From: Gyrodactylus bullatarudis
Lineage: Eukaryota > Platyhelminthes > Monogenea > Gyrodactylidea > Gyrodactylidae
Assembly: GCA_012064415.1 (NCBI GenBank)
Contig: SSNU01000019.1
Location: 237,968 to 301,967, forward strand
Length of the DNA: 64,000 nucleotides
Direction: 5' to 3'
Shown piece by piece: positions 1-10,802 of the stretch (its first letter is position 1; each line of letters begins with the position of its first letter). The notes beneath the pieces were generated by a model. The model searched no databases. It was not told the origin of the DNA and saw only the letters and a program-made list of their open reading frames with translations. Position numbers and translations under genes: made by a program.

Positions 1-574
1 TAGAATGATTTCATTGATTCTGCATAGCTGATGATATTAGTTCTACTGCTTTCCAGTAAGACTTGATTAATTTTTCAAGGTGATCCAGTGATCAATAAGA
101 GCTTTATCGATCAACTCCATACTGACAGTTGTGGGAATTTCAACTTTTATAGTAAAATCCTGAAAACGCTTAAATATAGTAGATGACTCTGGAATAGCTT
201 TCCTTGTTTACTTGACAAAAAGAATACCAAAATCTCAGTAAAGATGAAGAAAACAACCAATTACATTATTTTTTTGTTTATCTAACTTTTACATCAAGTA
301 ATTGAGAGACTCTGCAAGCCAAAACTTGCTTTCAGTAATAATACACTCAGGGTTTGACCTGTGATAATAAACTATGCTGATAATTATCAGAATAATAGAT
401 CTAATTTTTCCAACTTTATTCTTTCCCAAAAATACAGTGAACTTCCTAAAATAAGCATATAAAGAAGAGGAATTGACTAACATATTTTAACCCTTCTACT
501 AATGAAAGATTTTTTCTCCCATCTTTCTTTTTTTAAGCTTAAATTTGTTGAAAATTTGAATATGTCATCTATGT

Positions 575-900
575 TTAGCTCGCTATTACCAGAATGATTT
601 TCTTATATATATCTCTTAAAATAACAGAGTTCACTATTTTGGATCCCAACTCATTCAATTTAACACCATTCGATGCAAAATCAAAAGTTGAGTCAGCTGG
701 GTAATTTCCATTCCAAAATATTGCCTCAGAGCAGTTGTAATCGAGCTTGAAAACAGTCTTGGATTTTTTCAACTCATTTCAATTTTTTTGGAAAATCAAT
801 ACGAAAAGCCGTTTTCACAATTGAGAGACGCCTCTATTTTAACCAAAGCAAACAACTAAGTCATACTCTTTCTCACTGAGACATCGTATGGCAGATCCCC
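575..900 (-). pseudogene. Decayed SGNH/GDSL-hydrolase-like fragment
   Basis: One minus-strand reading frame, broken by several stops, holds two stretches that resemble the SGNH (GDSL-like) hydrolase fold. YDLVVCFG near 836-862 looks like the block that normally precedes a G-x-N-D motif. A later stretch, DFASNGVKLNELGSK around 640-685, looks like the terminal D-x-x-H block (usual form DGVHLNELG), with His replaced by Lys. Some retrotransposons carry such esterase domains, so a fossil of one is plausible. Stops inside the frame exclude a working enzyme. The resemblance is by eye and weak; chance cannot be excluded. Confidence 0.28.
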
Positions 901-939
901 TTTTTGTTTGTAGCTGAATCTAACACTACTCAATAGGTC

Positions 940-1400
940 AAACTAGGTCAGAGTCTAATTCAGTTTCTTGAAATGATTCTGATGATATGTATAAAACATA
1001 ATCTTCATATACTTCTGACACAATAGAGGTGACATTTTTACATTAACTTCAATAGAGCTGAAAATTTTTCAATTCTCATTTTATCAGAATATTTTTCTAC
1101 AAAAGGTATTGCTTTCTTTTTGAATGTACTATTGCAATTAAATATGTTGTAAAAATATGAGAAACAAAAACCTAAAAATCCTCAGAATAACAAAATTCAA
1201 TTGTTAGTAATCAGACCATATTTTTGCTATTGAATGACAAAAAAATGAAAATTTGGCTCTATTATGTCACTACTTTGGAGATAAATTTTTTCGAAAATTT
1301 AAATACAATTCGAAATATTTCCCACCATGAATAACTTTTAGGTAAAAGTCTTTTTTTTAAATTACCAAAATTGAATTCCTGAAATCTACTCCTACTCAAT
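940..1400 (+). repeat. Interspersed repeat family A, copy 1
   Basis: This block recurs at 46250-47525, where it is split by a foldback insertion, and inverted at 58160-58470; its end also appears near 54620-54690. Shared landmarks include AGAGTCTAATTCA, ACTTCAATAGAGC, CCTAAAAATCCTCAGAATAA and a closing AATTGAATTCCTGAAATCTA. Copies differ by scattered substitutions and small indels, so they are old. No coding capacity was seen; the family is probably non-autonomous. Confidence 0.7.
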
Positions 1401-2118
1401 GTTCACTTCACCAGTATCAAGAGTTTATTTTCTATTCTTAACCATAAAACTTGGGTCCTTATTTTCATCCCAGAGGAAACAGAATGCCAGCCTTCCAAAG
1501 TTAAACTCCTTAAAAGACTTTATACAAGAATGGATAATTCATGTTCACAAGTTGTCTATATAGTGGAGAGGGTTAAAAGTGTAGAAATAATTTTCTCATG
1601 ACTTCTTCAAACATTCAAAGGGTTTGTACAGAAAATATGTAAATATATGTATGTGGAATTCACACACATTTATTACTATTTTCAAATTAAATTATAGTAA
1701 TTTGTTGTTTTTAGCTTTCCTCTTCACAAAAGAGTTTTTTGTGAATTTTCCCATCTATCGCATAAATATATTAATAAATTAATTACGCAAACATCCACAC
1801 ACAAGAAGGAATTAAAAATATTCCCATTTAAATATACACTCTCGTGGAGAGTTGGAATATTTCCGAATGACTCTTTAAATTCGTACAAGAGAGTACATTT
1901 ATTTAACTATCGGAACGAACAATTCAGAAGCCTATTTTCAGAACAAGTCAAACTTCTTCCTCTCTAATAGACAGTTAAATTCACAAAAAGACACTGGAAT
2001 TATTGATGCATTTTGTTGTGTTGGCTTAGTACTATTTTAGAGGCACCAAACATTCATCCTATCAACTGCAATTCGACTCAACAGATTAATTTCGGTACCA
2101 ACATTTGCCTATAGTTGT
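1401..2118. other. Non-coding, within or beyond the PPP1R16-like intron
   Basis: AT-rich sequence. I looked for ankyrin-repeat exons on the minus strand, which the PPP1R16-like gene should have downstream of 4598, and saw none here. No recognisable gene or structured element. Confidence 0.5.
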
Positions 2119-2430
2119 AAAGCTAGTTGACATGAAGATGAGAATTTACTTTTATTACAAAAAACTCAATATTTTTCTCAGGAAAGTCAGGAAAAAACTT
2201 ATTTTTGAATTCTATAATGGAATGAGCCAATAAGGAAAGGAAATTTTAAAAAAATTCGGAAAAAATTCAATCTGACCAAAATTAGACCGTTTTTCGAATT
2301 TTAAAAATACCCCGAATTTCCACTTTTTCAACTTTTGAGCTCAAAATTTTTAATTTCCTATACTTATTGGCTCATTCCATTATGGTATTCAAAAAATAAG
2401 TTTTTTCCTGACTTTCCTGAGAAAAATATC
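2119..2430. repeat. Foldback element family F1, short copy
   Basis: The left part (AAAGCTAGTTGACATGAAGA... to a stretch ending ATGAGCCAATAAGG) is answered by an inverted copy ending in CTGACTTTCCTGAGAAAAAT. The arms are imperfect and the central part is short. The same family occurs as longer copies at 25226-25927, 26936-27636 and 56090-56846. It encodes no protein and is best called a foldback or MITE-like element. Confidence 0.7.
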
Positions 2431-2439
2431 ATGATCCAA

Positions 2440-2740
2440 AACTGTCCTATTCCTATAAAACCATACGTTTTCGAGTTTGTTCTGGTATACAAAATCTCGA
2501 TTGAAAATTACAATTTTTGAACACGCGCCAAGATTTTTTGAATGAATTTTACTACGCAGAAAGGACAAAACTAAGATTTTTGGATACTTTTTGCCACATT
2601 TTGAATAAAAATATGGCTTTTAGTAAAAATTGAGTATTTTTTCACATGTTGAAGGAAATTAGAAAAGTTTTGATGATTTAATGGTAAAATGAGACCAAGG
2701 CATGGAACATTGTTCGGGAAAAATAAAATTTTGTATTACC
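2440..2740. repeat. Interspersed repeat shared with 54380-54600
   Basis: The segment around ACGTTTTCGAGTTTGTTCTG, AAAATCTCGATTGAAAA and CGCGCCAAGATTTTTTGAAT is present in reverse orientation near 54440-54560 (there CTTGGCGCG... through CTCGAAAACGTAT). The two copies are diverged. No coding potential. Confidence 0.6.
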
Positions 2741-4597
2741 CTGCTCTACATAAACCGATTATTTAAAAAAACTTACAACTTATTGTCAAAAGTTTAAAAT
2801 TGACTTAATTTTAGCCAGATTGAAAAAATACTGAGAAAGATATTGAATTCCTTTTAGTAAAAAAATAGTAACCATACAGTTTACAATGATAATGTAAAAG
2901 TAAACTATTATCTAATTTAAAAAATACAGAACGGTACTAGAATCATTATTATTTTCATTGATTCAATGATTAACACGTGAGCCAACTTTTATTCTCTCTA
3001 TATGTACGACATATTATGTAGATTTTGATTTATGTTTTCAGAATATATAGCAATGTATTAGACATTGGTGAAATTTCCTACACTACCCTATAGTAATTAG
3101 TAATAAAGTTATTGAAGATGAAACTGTGGATTTTGCACAAGGAGTCTTTTTGGATCTGTGATCAGGAGGCAAATTGAATTTACACCTTTCTTGCTTGTTT
3201 GTATATTCTTTTGTTAATTTCTGTTATCATCATTCATACAAAAATTATAATTATGCAATGTAATCCTTCATCATGATCCTATATAAATACACAAATCTCC
3301 CCCTCCTCCCCCCAATTCCATCTATCCATCTTACAGAAAAAAAGGCATTTGAGTTGTATTGAGAGGAGAGGAACGCATGATCAAATTAGATCAAAGAAAT
3401 TCAAGAGAAGAATAGAATAGTTTAGCTGTTCACCTTCAACGATCATTACTAATTCTTACAACAACAATAAGAAGAAGAGAAAAATCATAATCTTTATTTA
3501 TGTGTCAAATTGATTGGTTTGTTTATTAAGCTCTAAATGTGTATGTATGAAGAATAGTTTGGCTATTTAAATTTGATCAAGGAAAGATAGTTTAAAATAA
3601 CAACGCTATAATAAATATAATTCTTAGATTGATTTTCATTCTCTCAATAAAAGTAACTCTTCTTTTTTATTTGTAGATTGATTAATAATATAACATGATA
3701 CCGTGACAATGAAATGGATTTTTTAAATATTTTCTCAACTGATTCTTTTCACATTCTATACGATGACTGACTGAGTAACCTGCATGGCTAAAAACGTGAA
3801 ATGCATCGCAAATTACTTGAATAGAAAAATATAACAAGCTTTATTGAATTGATCAGTTGATGTAATTGCTCTAAAAGCATCCCAACGCATATATGTAGAA
3901 GTAGAATAGCTTTGCAAGAATAAACAGATGATATCAGATGATAATATCTTGATTTAATATCAATTTTTAGGCTTGAGTTTGATAGAAACGTTGTCACTTT
4001 TTTGAGGGTTACACATTCTTATCGATCAATCAGTACAAGTCGGATACTCTGTAGCTTGTGATTTGATTCCTAGTTTGTGCTTCTACAACTAACTTTCACT
4101 ACAATACTTAGGCACTGTGTATTTAGCTGTATCTTCTTCACAGTCATGATTAGATTTAGATTTACAACTAGAGTATTTTTGTGCCAAATCTGTACATTAA
4201 GAAGTATTTGTAAATTACATTGTATATGACAAATGTGTCTTTTCTCTATCTCTCTCTCATCTATAATACTATGATTCAAGTAGATACATTTTCAGCAAGA
4301 TTTATTTATAACTCTGTCTACTTATCAATTATCAAAGAAATTATTAGAAGGTAGAGAAAGTCAAGAACGCATGTTTTCTATTTTTACTTTTTTGATTGAA
4401 TAATTTCTATGAGAAAAAACCTTTAACTGAGACAATAATTATTCAAGTAATTAATTAATTTTTCAATTCTGCAAAACGATTACACTATTTTGATTCTAAA
4501 GTCTAGAAGGCTATTAGAATTTTTCCATTTTTTTAAACTTGAACACACTTACAAAAAAATATGGAATAATTAATTGTCATTTTATCAAAATACTCAC
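2741..4597. other. Non-coding, probable first intron of the PPP1R16-like gene
   Basis: If the minus-strand PPP1R16-like gene continues leftward, this is intron directly after its donor at 4597. It is AT-rich, with a CT-rich patch near 3298-3320, and no ankyrin exon was recognised. The next exons presumably lie left of position 1. Confidence 0.45.
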
Positions 4598-4787
4598 CTT
4601 CTTTAACATCACTCCGTTGAACACATTCCATTAACACAATATCATTGGGAAATTTCACGGATTGATTTAAATCAAAACTTTCATTTTGAAATGACTGGTC
4701 GTAGGCAACCCAATCTTTTAGTTGCTGTTTTCGCTGATTTTGTGCGTTTTTAATTCTCTCATAATCCGTGACCCTATTGGTCATCAT
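4598..4787 (-). CDS. PPP1R16-like PP1 regulatory subunit, first coding exon (partial)
   Basis: Proteins of the PPP1R16/MYPT family bring protein phosphatase 1 to substrates, often at membranes, through an N-terminal docking motif followed by ankyrin repeats. This exon matches the family N-terminus: a DYERIKNAQNQRKQQLKDW helix (family pattern ERLKxAQKRRAQQxKxW), then SVKF as the PP1-docking [V-x-F] motif, then IVLMECVQRSDVKE, like the family's VxLLEAxxRNDxEEV that leads into the ankyrin repeats. It ends at a good donor (GAAG|GTGAGT). The start is taken at the first of two tandem ATG codons (4787). The frame stays open upstream as LIID, which also aligns loosely with the family, so a small upstream exon is possible. 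The basic residue before V-x-F is missing. Ankyrin exons were not found and should lie left of the window. Confidence 0.8.
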
Positions 4788-5140
4788 ATCGATAATCAAC
4801 TCAGTTTGTAAGTTTCATTACTCCTGGAAATACTTGAATTCGTTTAACGATTAAATTCATCCGATTAAACAAACTTAAACTTATTTTAGCAGGATACTTT
4901 GTTTAGATAAGAAGATCACTTTTTTCAAATTGTTAATTCAAACTAGCGCACTATCTGAATTCTCATTACGAGACTTCCTCAATCCATCCTACTCTTTAAG
5001 CACATTTATTGTCTATAATAATAAGAACTCATATTAATCAATACAATCATATCATATTTTAAGTGAACTTTATCAAAATGGAACTCTAAATATGGTCACT
5101 CATCTTGTTTCACATACATCTTTCATCAAACCTGGATTTA
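4788..5140. promoter_or_regulatory. Divergent intergenic interval between PPP1R16-like and RNF10-like genes
   Basis: About 350 bases separate the two start codons, which face away from each other, so promoters and 5' UTRs of both genes should lie here. It is AT-rich, with no clear TATA box or CpG enrichment by eye. A bidirectional promoter is inferred from arrangement only. Confidence 0.45.
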
Positions 5141-6661
5141 ATGCAAAAATCAACCATTCCCAATACAAAATCCGAGCTGAAGCTCGCTCCTATCCCCCAA
5201 GAAAAAAGTATGTTAATGATTGATGACTTTTTAGATCAAAACACTGGCTCCAAAGCCTGTTATTCCCGTAATTCTTACCACAACTACAACAATAATGGTT
5301 ATTCCCATAAGCACTCTAATCACCAAATGCCTCGATCATATCAAAGAACTGCACATAACCAACAAAAGACTAGAAATAATGAAAAGTATTCATATTTCTA
5401 TGCCAAGAACAAATTTCTTGTTAAAAACTGTTGTGAAGATCTTTTAACTGACCCAAGTTTTCAAATTCCATGGGCCGACATAGACTCGGTTATTGTTGAA
5501 TCCACCGAACAGTTTACATGCCCGATATGTCTTGATGCACCGATAGTGCCAAGGACAGATGTCTGTGGTCATATTTACTGCTATCATTGCCTGATGCAGT
5601 ATTTTTCAAGTCTGAAAAGTCCACAAAAAGCCAAGTGTACTGTTTGTACACATGAAATCGAAATCTCGTGTGTTAAAAGGGCTATTATATATCATAAGGA
5701 TGATATTAAAGTTGGGAGCGAATTGGATTTTGTTAAAGTCACACGTTTCCCAAATAACATAGTTATTTACGATTCTCCTCAAGAAGATCAGTTTAAGCCT
5801 AATTGGGACATGACGCGTTTTAAGCTCTCAAGTAAAAAGTTCCTCAACAAGGTTATTCAAGATGAAATGAACGACGTCAAGAACATGATTACCATTTTTC
5901 AAATGGAGGCAATAGCTCTGGAGACGGTACCATTTCTCCGAAACGTTTCAAACAAGCTAAAGGAGGAAATTAATCTGATAAAACATCGGTCCCAAGAACA
6001 AGAGCCCGTCATTGAAACGTTGGGCACCAATCAAAATTTCTTCATTGACTCTAATAAAAGAGATGTGTACATTGACTCTTTTTGTTGGAAGCTGATCTCA
6101 TCTCATTATTCCTCTCTAAACAAGGATATACCTGACAAGTTGACTTTGCAAATAGAGGCTATAAATCGTCAAACTATGGACTCTTTACTCAGGAAACGAT
6201 ATAAACATTTGGCTCACTTGCCAGATGGACGTGAATTTGTGTTTGTCGAGGTAAAACTAGAAGGTGTTGTTAAACCTGAAATTTTGGAGGCATTCAAGGA
6301 TACACTTGATAAAAGAATGAGTATCCGTTTGAAGAAAGCTGAGGAAGATAGAATTTTAGAACTGAAAAAACAGGAGGAGGAAAACAAGTTGCCTCATCTC
6401 CCAGTTGGCTTCACCCTCAAAGGACCCACCAAGCTTGATTTGGATAATGACTTTTTGCCTCTCTCTGTCACGAATCCAGTTACTAGTTCCTCAAATTCCC
6501 AAAATTCACCGGTGTCATTTGCTTCGATAACGAAAAAGGGATCCCTCAATGTAGTTGATAATAAAAGAATTGCGAAATGGACAAAAGAAAAATCTAATGT
6601 TATTAGGAATGATGTAAAAATTTCTGACTTTAATTGGCCATCACTGTCAAATAATAAATAA
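5141..6661 (+). CDS. RNF10: RNF10-like RING-type E3 ubiquitin ligase
   Basis: A 506-residue protein in one exon. The start is the first ATG in frame. The family is a RING E3; vertebrate RNF10 is longer (about 811 aa) and is linked to ubiquitylation and transcription control. The N-terminus is Asn/His/Tyr-rich (about 40-85), as in homologues. Next comes a block like the conserved region before the RING (KNKFLVKNCCEDLLTDPSFQ, about 89-108). A C3HC4 RING follows: C127xxC130, C142-G-H144, C147xxC150, C166xxC169. Around residues 330-420 is the RNF10-specific block (YIDSFCWKLISSHY, then RYKHLAHLPDGREFVF), followed by a Lys/Glu-rich coiled segment and a Ser/Asn-rich tail ending ISDFNWPSLSNN. All zinc ligands are present. 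The lack of introns is notable beside its split neighbours; a retroposed origin is possible, but the ORF is intact. Confidence 0.88.
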   Translation: MQKSTIPNTKSELKLAPIPQEKSMLMIDDFLDQNTGSKACYSRNSYHNYNNNGYSHKHSNHQMPRSYQRTAHNQQKTRNNEKYSYFYAKNKFLVKNCCEDLLTDPSFQIPWADIDSVIVESTEQFTCPICLDAPIVPRTDVCGHIYCYHCLMQYFSSLKSPQKAKCTVCTHEIEISCVKRAIIYHKDDIKVGSELDFVKVTRFPNNIVIYDSPQEDQFKPNWDMTRFKLSSKKFLNKVIQDEMNDVKNMITIFQMEAIALETVPFLRNVSNKLKEEINLIKHRSQEQEPVIETLGTNQNFFIDSNKRDVYIDSFCWKLISSHYSSLNKDIPDKLTLQIEAINRQTMDSLLRKRYKHLAHLPDGREFVFVEVKLEGVVKPEILEAFKDTLDKRMSIRLKKAEEDRILELKKQEEENKLPHLPVGFTLKGPTKLDLDNDFLPLSVTNPVTSSSNSQNSPVSFASITKKGSLNVVDNKRIAKWTKEKSNVIRNDVKISDFNWPSLSNNK

Positions 6662-6698
6662 ATCTCGTACTGGTACATTACAATTATTATTTTTTGAA

Positions 6699-6704
6699 AA
6701 TAAA
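6699..6704 (+). terminator. Candidate polyadenylation signal of RNF10-like gene
   Basis: AATAAA lies 38 bases after the stop codon. Two further AATAAA hexamers overlap the stop itself (6653-6662), so this one is more likely to serve. Confidence 0.5.
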
Positions 6705-7069
6705 TTAATATGATTAAAGAAATATTTACATAAATCGATAGTATCTATAGTTAATATTTTTTATCTTGATACATTTAGTCTTACCAGCGGCTGGTAACCA
6801 GCCTGGTGGGATTGTAGAAAACCCTAGTTTTGGAATATAACTTTGAAAAAACCAACTATATGAAAAAATTCACTGTATAGGAAATCGTGAACTTATTTTA
6901 TTACCGTTAGTTGAGTTTGTCACTTATTAAATGAGTGGTTCAATTTGACGATTCGACGACGACGAACTAAAAATTTTAGTAAAAATAAAGTTTCAAATTT
7001 GAATAGTCAATCTTCAATGATTAATAACAAATTGATTATATTACAATTATAGTGGTTTTAATGAATTAA

Positions 7070-10000
7070 ATGCTCAAAAATTTCATTTATTCTACAATGA
7101 GTTCGTTAAAGAGGTGCAAGATAGGTGTCATTCAGATTACGTGCTCTGATGATAAGCTTAAGAATTTCGAAAATATAAAACGCTACATGACAGAAGCAGT
7201 TAGCAAGGATGTCAAATTCATATTTTTGCCCGAAAATACAGATTTTATTTCGTCAACTTGTACACAGGTGAGAGATCTAGCCGAAGATATTAATGGGGAA
7301 TATCTTCAAAAATTCAAAAATTTTGCTGCAGATAATAAAGTGTGGATAAGCATAGGAAGTCTTCATTTAAAAGTGAGTTTACCCGTACATTCATTATGCA
7401 CAAATTTTATTATTTCTGACAGACTAGGCATAACTGAATTTATTTTGCGATTTTATCCATTTTCAAAATTATTAAATTATTCTACTAGCTAACATGTGAC
7501 ATACAATCTTGACATTAAAGAAAAAAATATTTTTTATGCCCTGTTAATTAGAATTTCGATTAGCTTGTTAAAAAATGCTGCGATTAATTAGTTAATGTTG
7601 AAGTCTGTCTTTTTACAAAACCTTTCAAATCCGGCCTAATGTATTTCTCGAATTTCAGTTTTTAAATTAATAATCAAGATTATCAATGATTTTTCCATAA
7701 GAGAGAAGAAAACGTGTACAATTCACATGTTGTCCTTGATAATTCCGGTGAAATAAAGTGTGTATACGACAAGGTTCATTTATTCGACTCAAATGTCTCA
7801 GTGAGTTGTAAGAGTTATCCAACCCAAGAGTCTCTCTACATCACAAAAGGTTCCAAGGCTCCATCGGTCATTCCGAATACTCCATGTGGCAATCTTGCCA
7901 CTTCAATAGTGAGTTTATTATTATTACTAATAAAGTAATTTGAATTAATTTTGAGATTTCTCGTTGTTTGATTTTTTCAATTTGTTCCTAGTTTTTTTGA
8001 AATTGGGGCTTTCGGCGATACAGATGTAAATTGTATGAAATTGAAAGCTACATATTTTTCATAAGCTCTCTCAATTTATTGGGAAAAATTTTGGTATCTG
8101 ACCCCTAATTTATCAATGATGAAATTAAAATTGCTTGTCACTTTTTAGAACCTTAAGAAGTCCCAGAGAATTTTTTTTCATTATTCGAATTTATTCTTTT
8201 GTTTATGACATGGTTTTTTAATACGTTGATTAAAAATCTTTAGTAGACGAATTATTTTCTGAGCCTTAGATGAGTTATAAGTTGAGCAACAAAATGCATT
8301 TTTTGTCCATAGATAAATAAAAGTGTATTAAGCCTGAAAATGTTATTTAAAAATCTCTTGATAGTTTGGTTCACGAGTTGAGTATGCCTTTTTTAGCCTT
8401 TTTGAATTTACTTCTTAAAAAACCTCTTTTGCATTAAAATAAATACGAATCTTCTTCCCAATCTCAGATACAATCAAGAAATAAAATTAAATACTAAGTT
8501 CGGAAATTCAATTGAAACTTCCGTGTACTCTCTAAAGCTAGAGAAAATCATCAAAATGGCCCAAACGAATATTTTAAAAATATAATCAATCAGATTTCAG
8601 AGATTCTAGATATTTATATTTAATTCATTGGATGATCATCCTTAACTAATGATAATTAGAAACTTTTATCGTTTGTAAAAGGTTCTTGATGGGTTGAAAA
8701 CGGTTCTGATAAAAATTCGTTTTGAAAAATTGAACCTCTGCGTATTCATCCCGTGAAAATTGCAATAGTTCATCGGAAAAATGTATTTAGTTTAAGCGAA
8801 AAATTTTATTTACCTTTTTTCATTCAAAAAACTGCCTTTTTCTGGTTGTCTTAGCTGCTTAAGTGGTACGTACCTTGGTAGGCACAGTGAGTTCCAAGGA
8901 ATACGCTTTGGAATAGGTTTCCTTTCAAATGTAATGCATTACATAATTATTTATAATCTCTCAGTGTTATGATGTGAGATTCTCTGAGTTGGCCTCTGCT
9001 AACCGTCACATTGGCAAGGCTGACGTTTTGACCTATCCAAGTGCTTTCGCTCAAAAGACTGGTTCAGCCCATTGGGAAATTCTTCTCAGGGCCAGAGCTA
9101 TTGAGAATCAAACTTATGTTGTAGCTGCTGCTCAGGTCGGCTATCACAATGAAAACCGTTCGTCGTATGGCCATTCAATGGTGGTTGATCCTTGGGGCCA
9201 AGTGATTGCAAAAGCCAACGGGACTGATCCAGAACTTTTAATTTGTGAACTCTTTGGCAGTGAAACTGATCCCTCGGGTCACGTGAACTCAATTCATGAG
9301 GTACGTACGCAAATGCCAGTAGAAAGTCATCGTAGATACGATTTAGATTATTGCCTAGCCGATGCCGGTTCTCGAATTATCATACCAGATCAAGATCACA
9401 CTTTTGGCCCCAACATCATTCAAAGCTCATGTATTTTCTATCGTTCAAAATCCTCTTTTGCCTTTGTCAATCTGAGTCCTCTTGTTCCTGGACGTGAGTT
9501 TGAAATTTTAAATTAAGCGAAATAGCTTTTTTACTAATGATTTTGAAACGGGAATCTCGAGAACTAAACTGCATCACTCAATATTGTAACTCTCTATCAA
9601 TCAAGAAATTATCTTTTCATCTCCAAGCAGAATCTAAAACCTGTTATTTTTCAATGTTGATCTCGAAAACCTCAGATTCTATTCAATTTATTTAGAACAG
9701 CATCGAAACTATTTTCTCATTGCTTTTTTATAGTTTTTTTTATTTATTTCCTTGAATTAAAGCTATTTAATGTCCAAACTTTAGACCTAGTTAATATGCA
9801 GATGGGAATTATTGATTTTTACAAAATTCTCAATTTTTCATCAAAAATTCGAATTTGATCAAGATTTTTTGGAATCTTGATCACGAGACTCACTTTCACG
9901 GAGAATGATCGAAAAATCAAAAATCAATTTTTCCATAATGCTGGGTTGATTCAGCATATTTTATTTCTTTATCTTATCGTGATTTAAAAAAATCAACTTT

Positions 10001-10629
10001 TTCTTTCTATCGTGAAAGTGGGCCTCGTAAAGTGATCTATAGATTCCAAAATTTCTTGATGAAAAAATTGAGAATTTTGTAAAAATCATAAATTCCCATC
10101 TTCATACTAGGCTAGCTTTACACTATTCCCATTATAGATGTTCTAGTCAGTCCAGTCAAGGAAGTTGATAGATTTGACAAACTTGCTCTAGGAGAGTTAA
10201 CAGACCTGTATGCTACCGTTAAAATGATCACCAAAGGAATTACTCAACATTTCGGTGCTACCAGCTTAACAGTTTCAATTCAGGATGGCAAAGATGCCGG
10301 TCAAAGTGTTCCGGTATGTTTATTATACTCAAGAACCAAAGAACCTTGAGTAATGATTGAAAATTGCTAAAACCATTATTCCCCCCCCCCTTGTTTAGCA
10401 TGTCCACGTTCATGTATTGCCAAGGAAAGTGGGTGACTTTGAAAAGAATGATGACATCTACTCAAAGGTAAGTTGAAATTAATGAATAAAAGATTAAAAT
10501 AATCTTTCTTTTCTCCCATTCATGAAGCTTCAAGAACATGACAAAATTGAGACAAGAGTGAAACGGTCCCTTGCAGAAATGGCAGAGGAAGCCGGAATAT
10601 TGAGGAAAATTTTCTATTCCTCCCCTTGA
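7070..10629 (+). CDS. NitFhit: NitFhit: nitrilase-type amidase fused to Fhit hydrolase
   Basis: Six exons join in frame: 7070-7372, 7702-7908, 8965-9493, 10138-10313, 10399-10467, 10528-10629 (1386 nt, 461 aa). The Nit domain (about 17-300) belongs to the nitrilase superfamily; NIT1 proteins hydrolyse deaminated glutathione. Its Glu-Lys-Cys triad is visible: E55 in FLPENTDF, K125 in YDKVHLFD, C171 in CYDVRF. The Fhit domain follows, from about GHVLVSPVKEVDRF (346 on) to the HIT motif HVHVHVLPRKVGDF (406-419, catalytic His408 by analogy with human His96); Fhit cleaves Ap3A/Ap4A. This fusion is known in Drosophila and C. elegans, where length is close to 460 aa. The leader MLKNFIYSTMSSLKR could be a mitochondrial presequence; the second ATG (7097) would give the cytosolic form. 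The exon 2 acceptor (7702) was chosen for frame and is the least certain junction. Confidence 0.93.
9782..10115. repeat. Foldback element family F2 inside NitFhit intron 3
   Basis: Arms of roughly 120-150 bp face each other: the left begins TAGACCTAGTTAATATGCAG, the right ends CCCATCTTCATACTAGG, and both hold ...CAAAATTCTCAAT... and ...CACTTTCACGG... in opposite sense. It lies wholly within the intron between the Nit and Fhit parts. Relatives sit at 13905-14150 and 60526-61066. Confidence 0.75.
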
Positions 10630-10796
10630 CTCTATCTATTTATTTATTTTTAGTCGGACATGAAACTTTAACCACAAAGAAACAAATGATCAAAGAAAGA
10701 TTCTATGTGCCCTTTCTAAGATTTTTTATGCAAAAAGATCCTTTGAGCTATTTTAATTCCATTGATTTACGTTATAACTCTCTGTCCTTGACCCAT

Positions 10797-10802
10797 AATA
10801 AA
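10797..10802 (+). terminator. Candidate polyadenylation signal of NitFhit
   Basis: AATAAA 168 bases after the stop codon, followed by a second overlapping A/T-rich hexamer. No stronger candidate is closer to the stop. Confidence 0.5.

Noticed and set aside
6394..6678. Minus-strand frame opposite the RNF10-like 3' end
   Set aside because: Shadow of the conserved plus-strand coding sequence.
10381..10390. C10 run just before the exon 5 acceptor, with similar C and G runs near 13391 and 57588
   Set aside because: Homopolymers of uncertain true length; treated as sequence noise or microsatellites, not signals.
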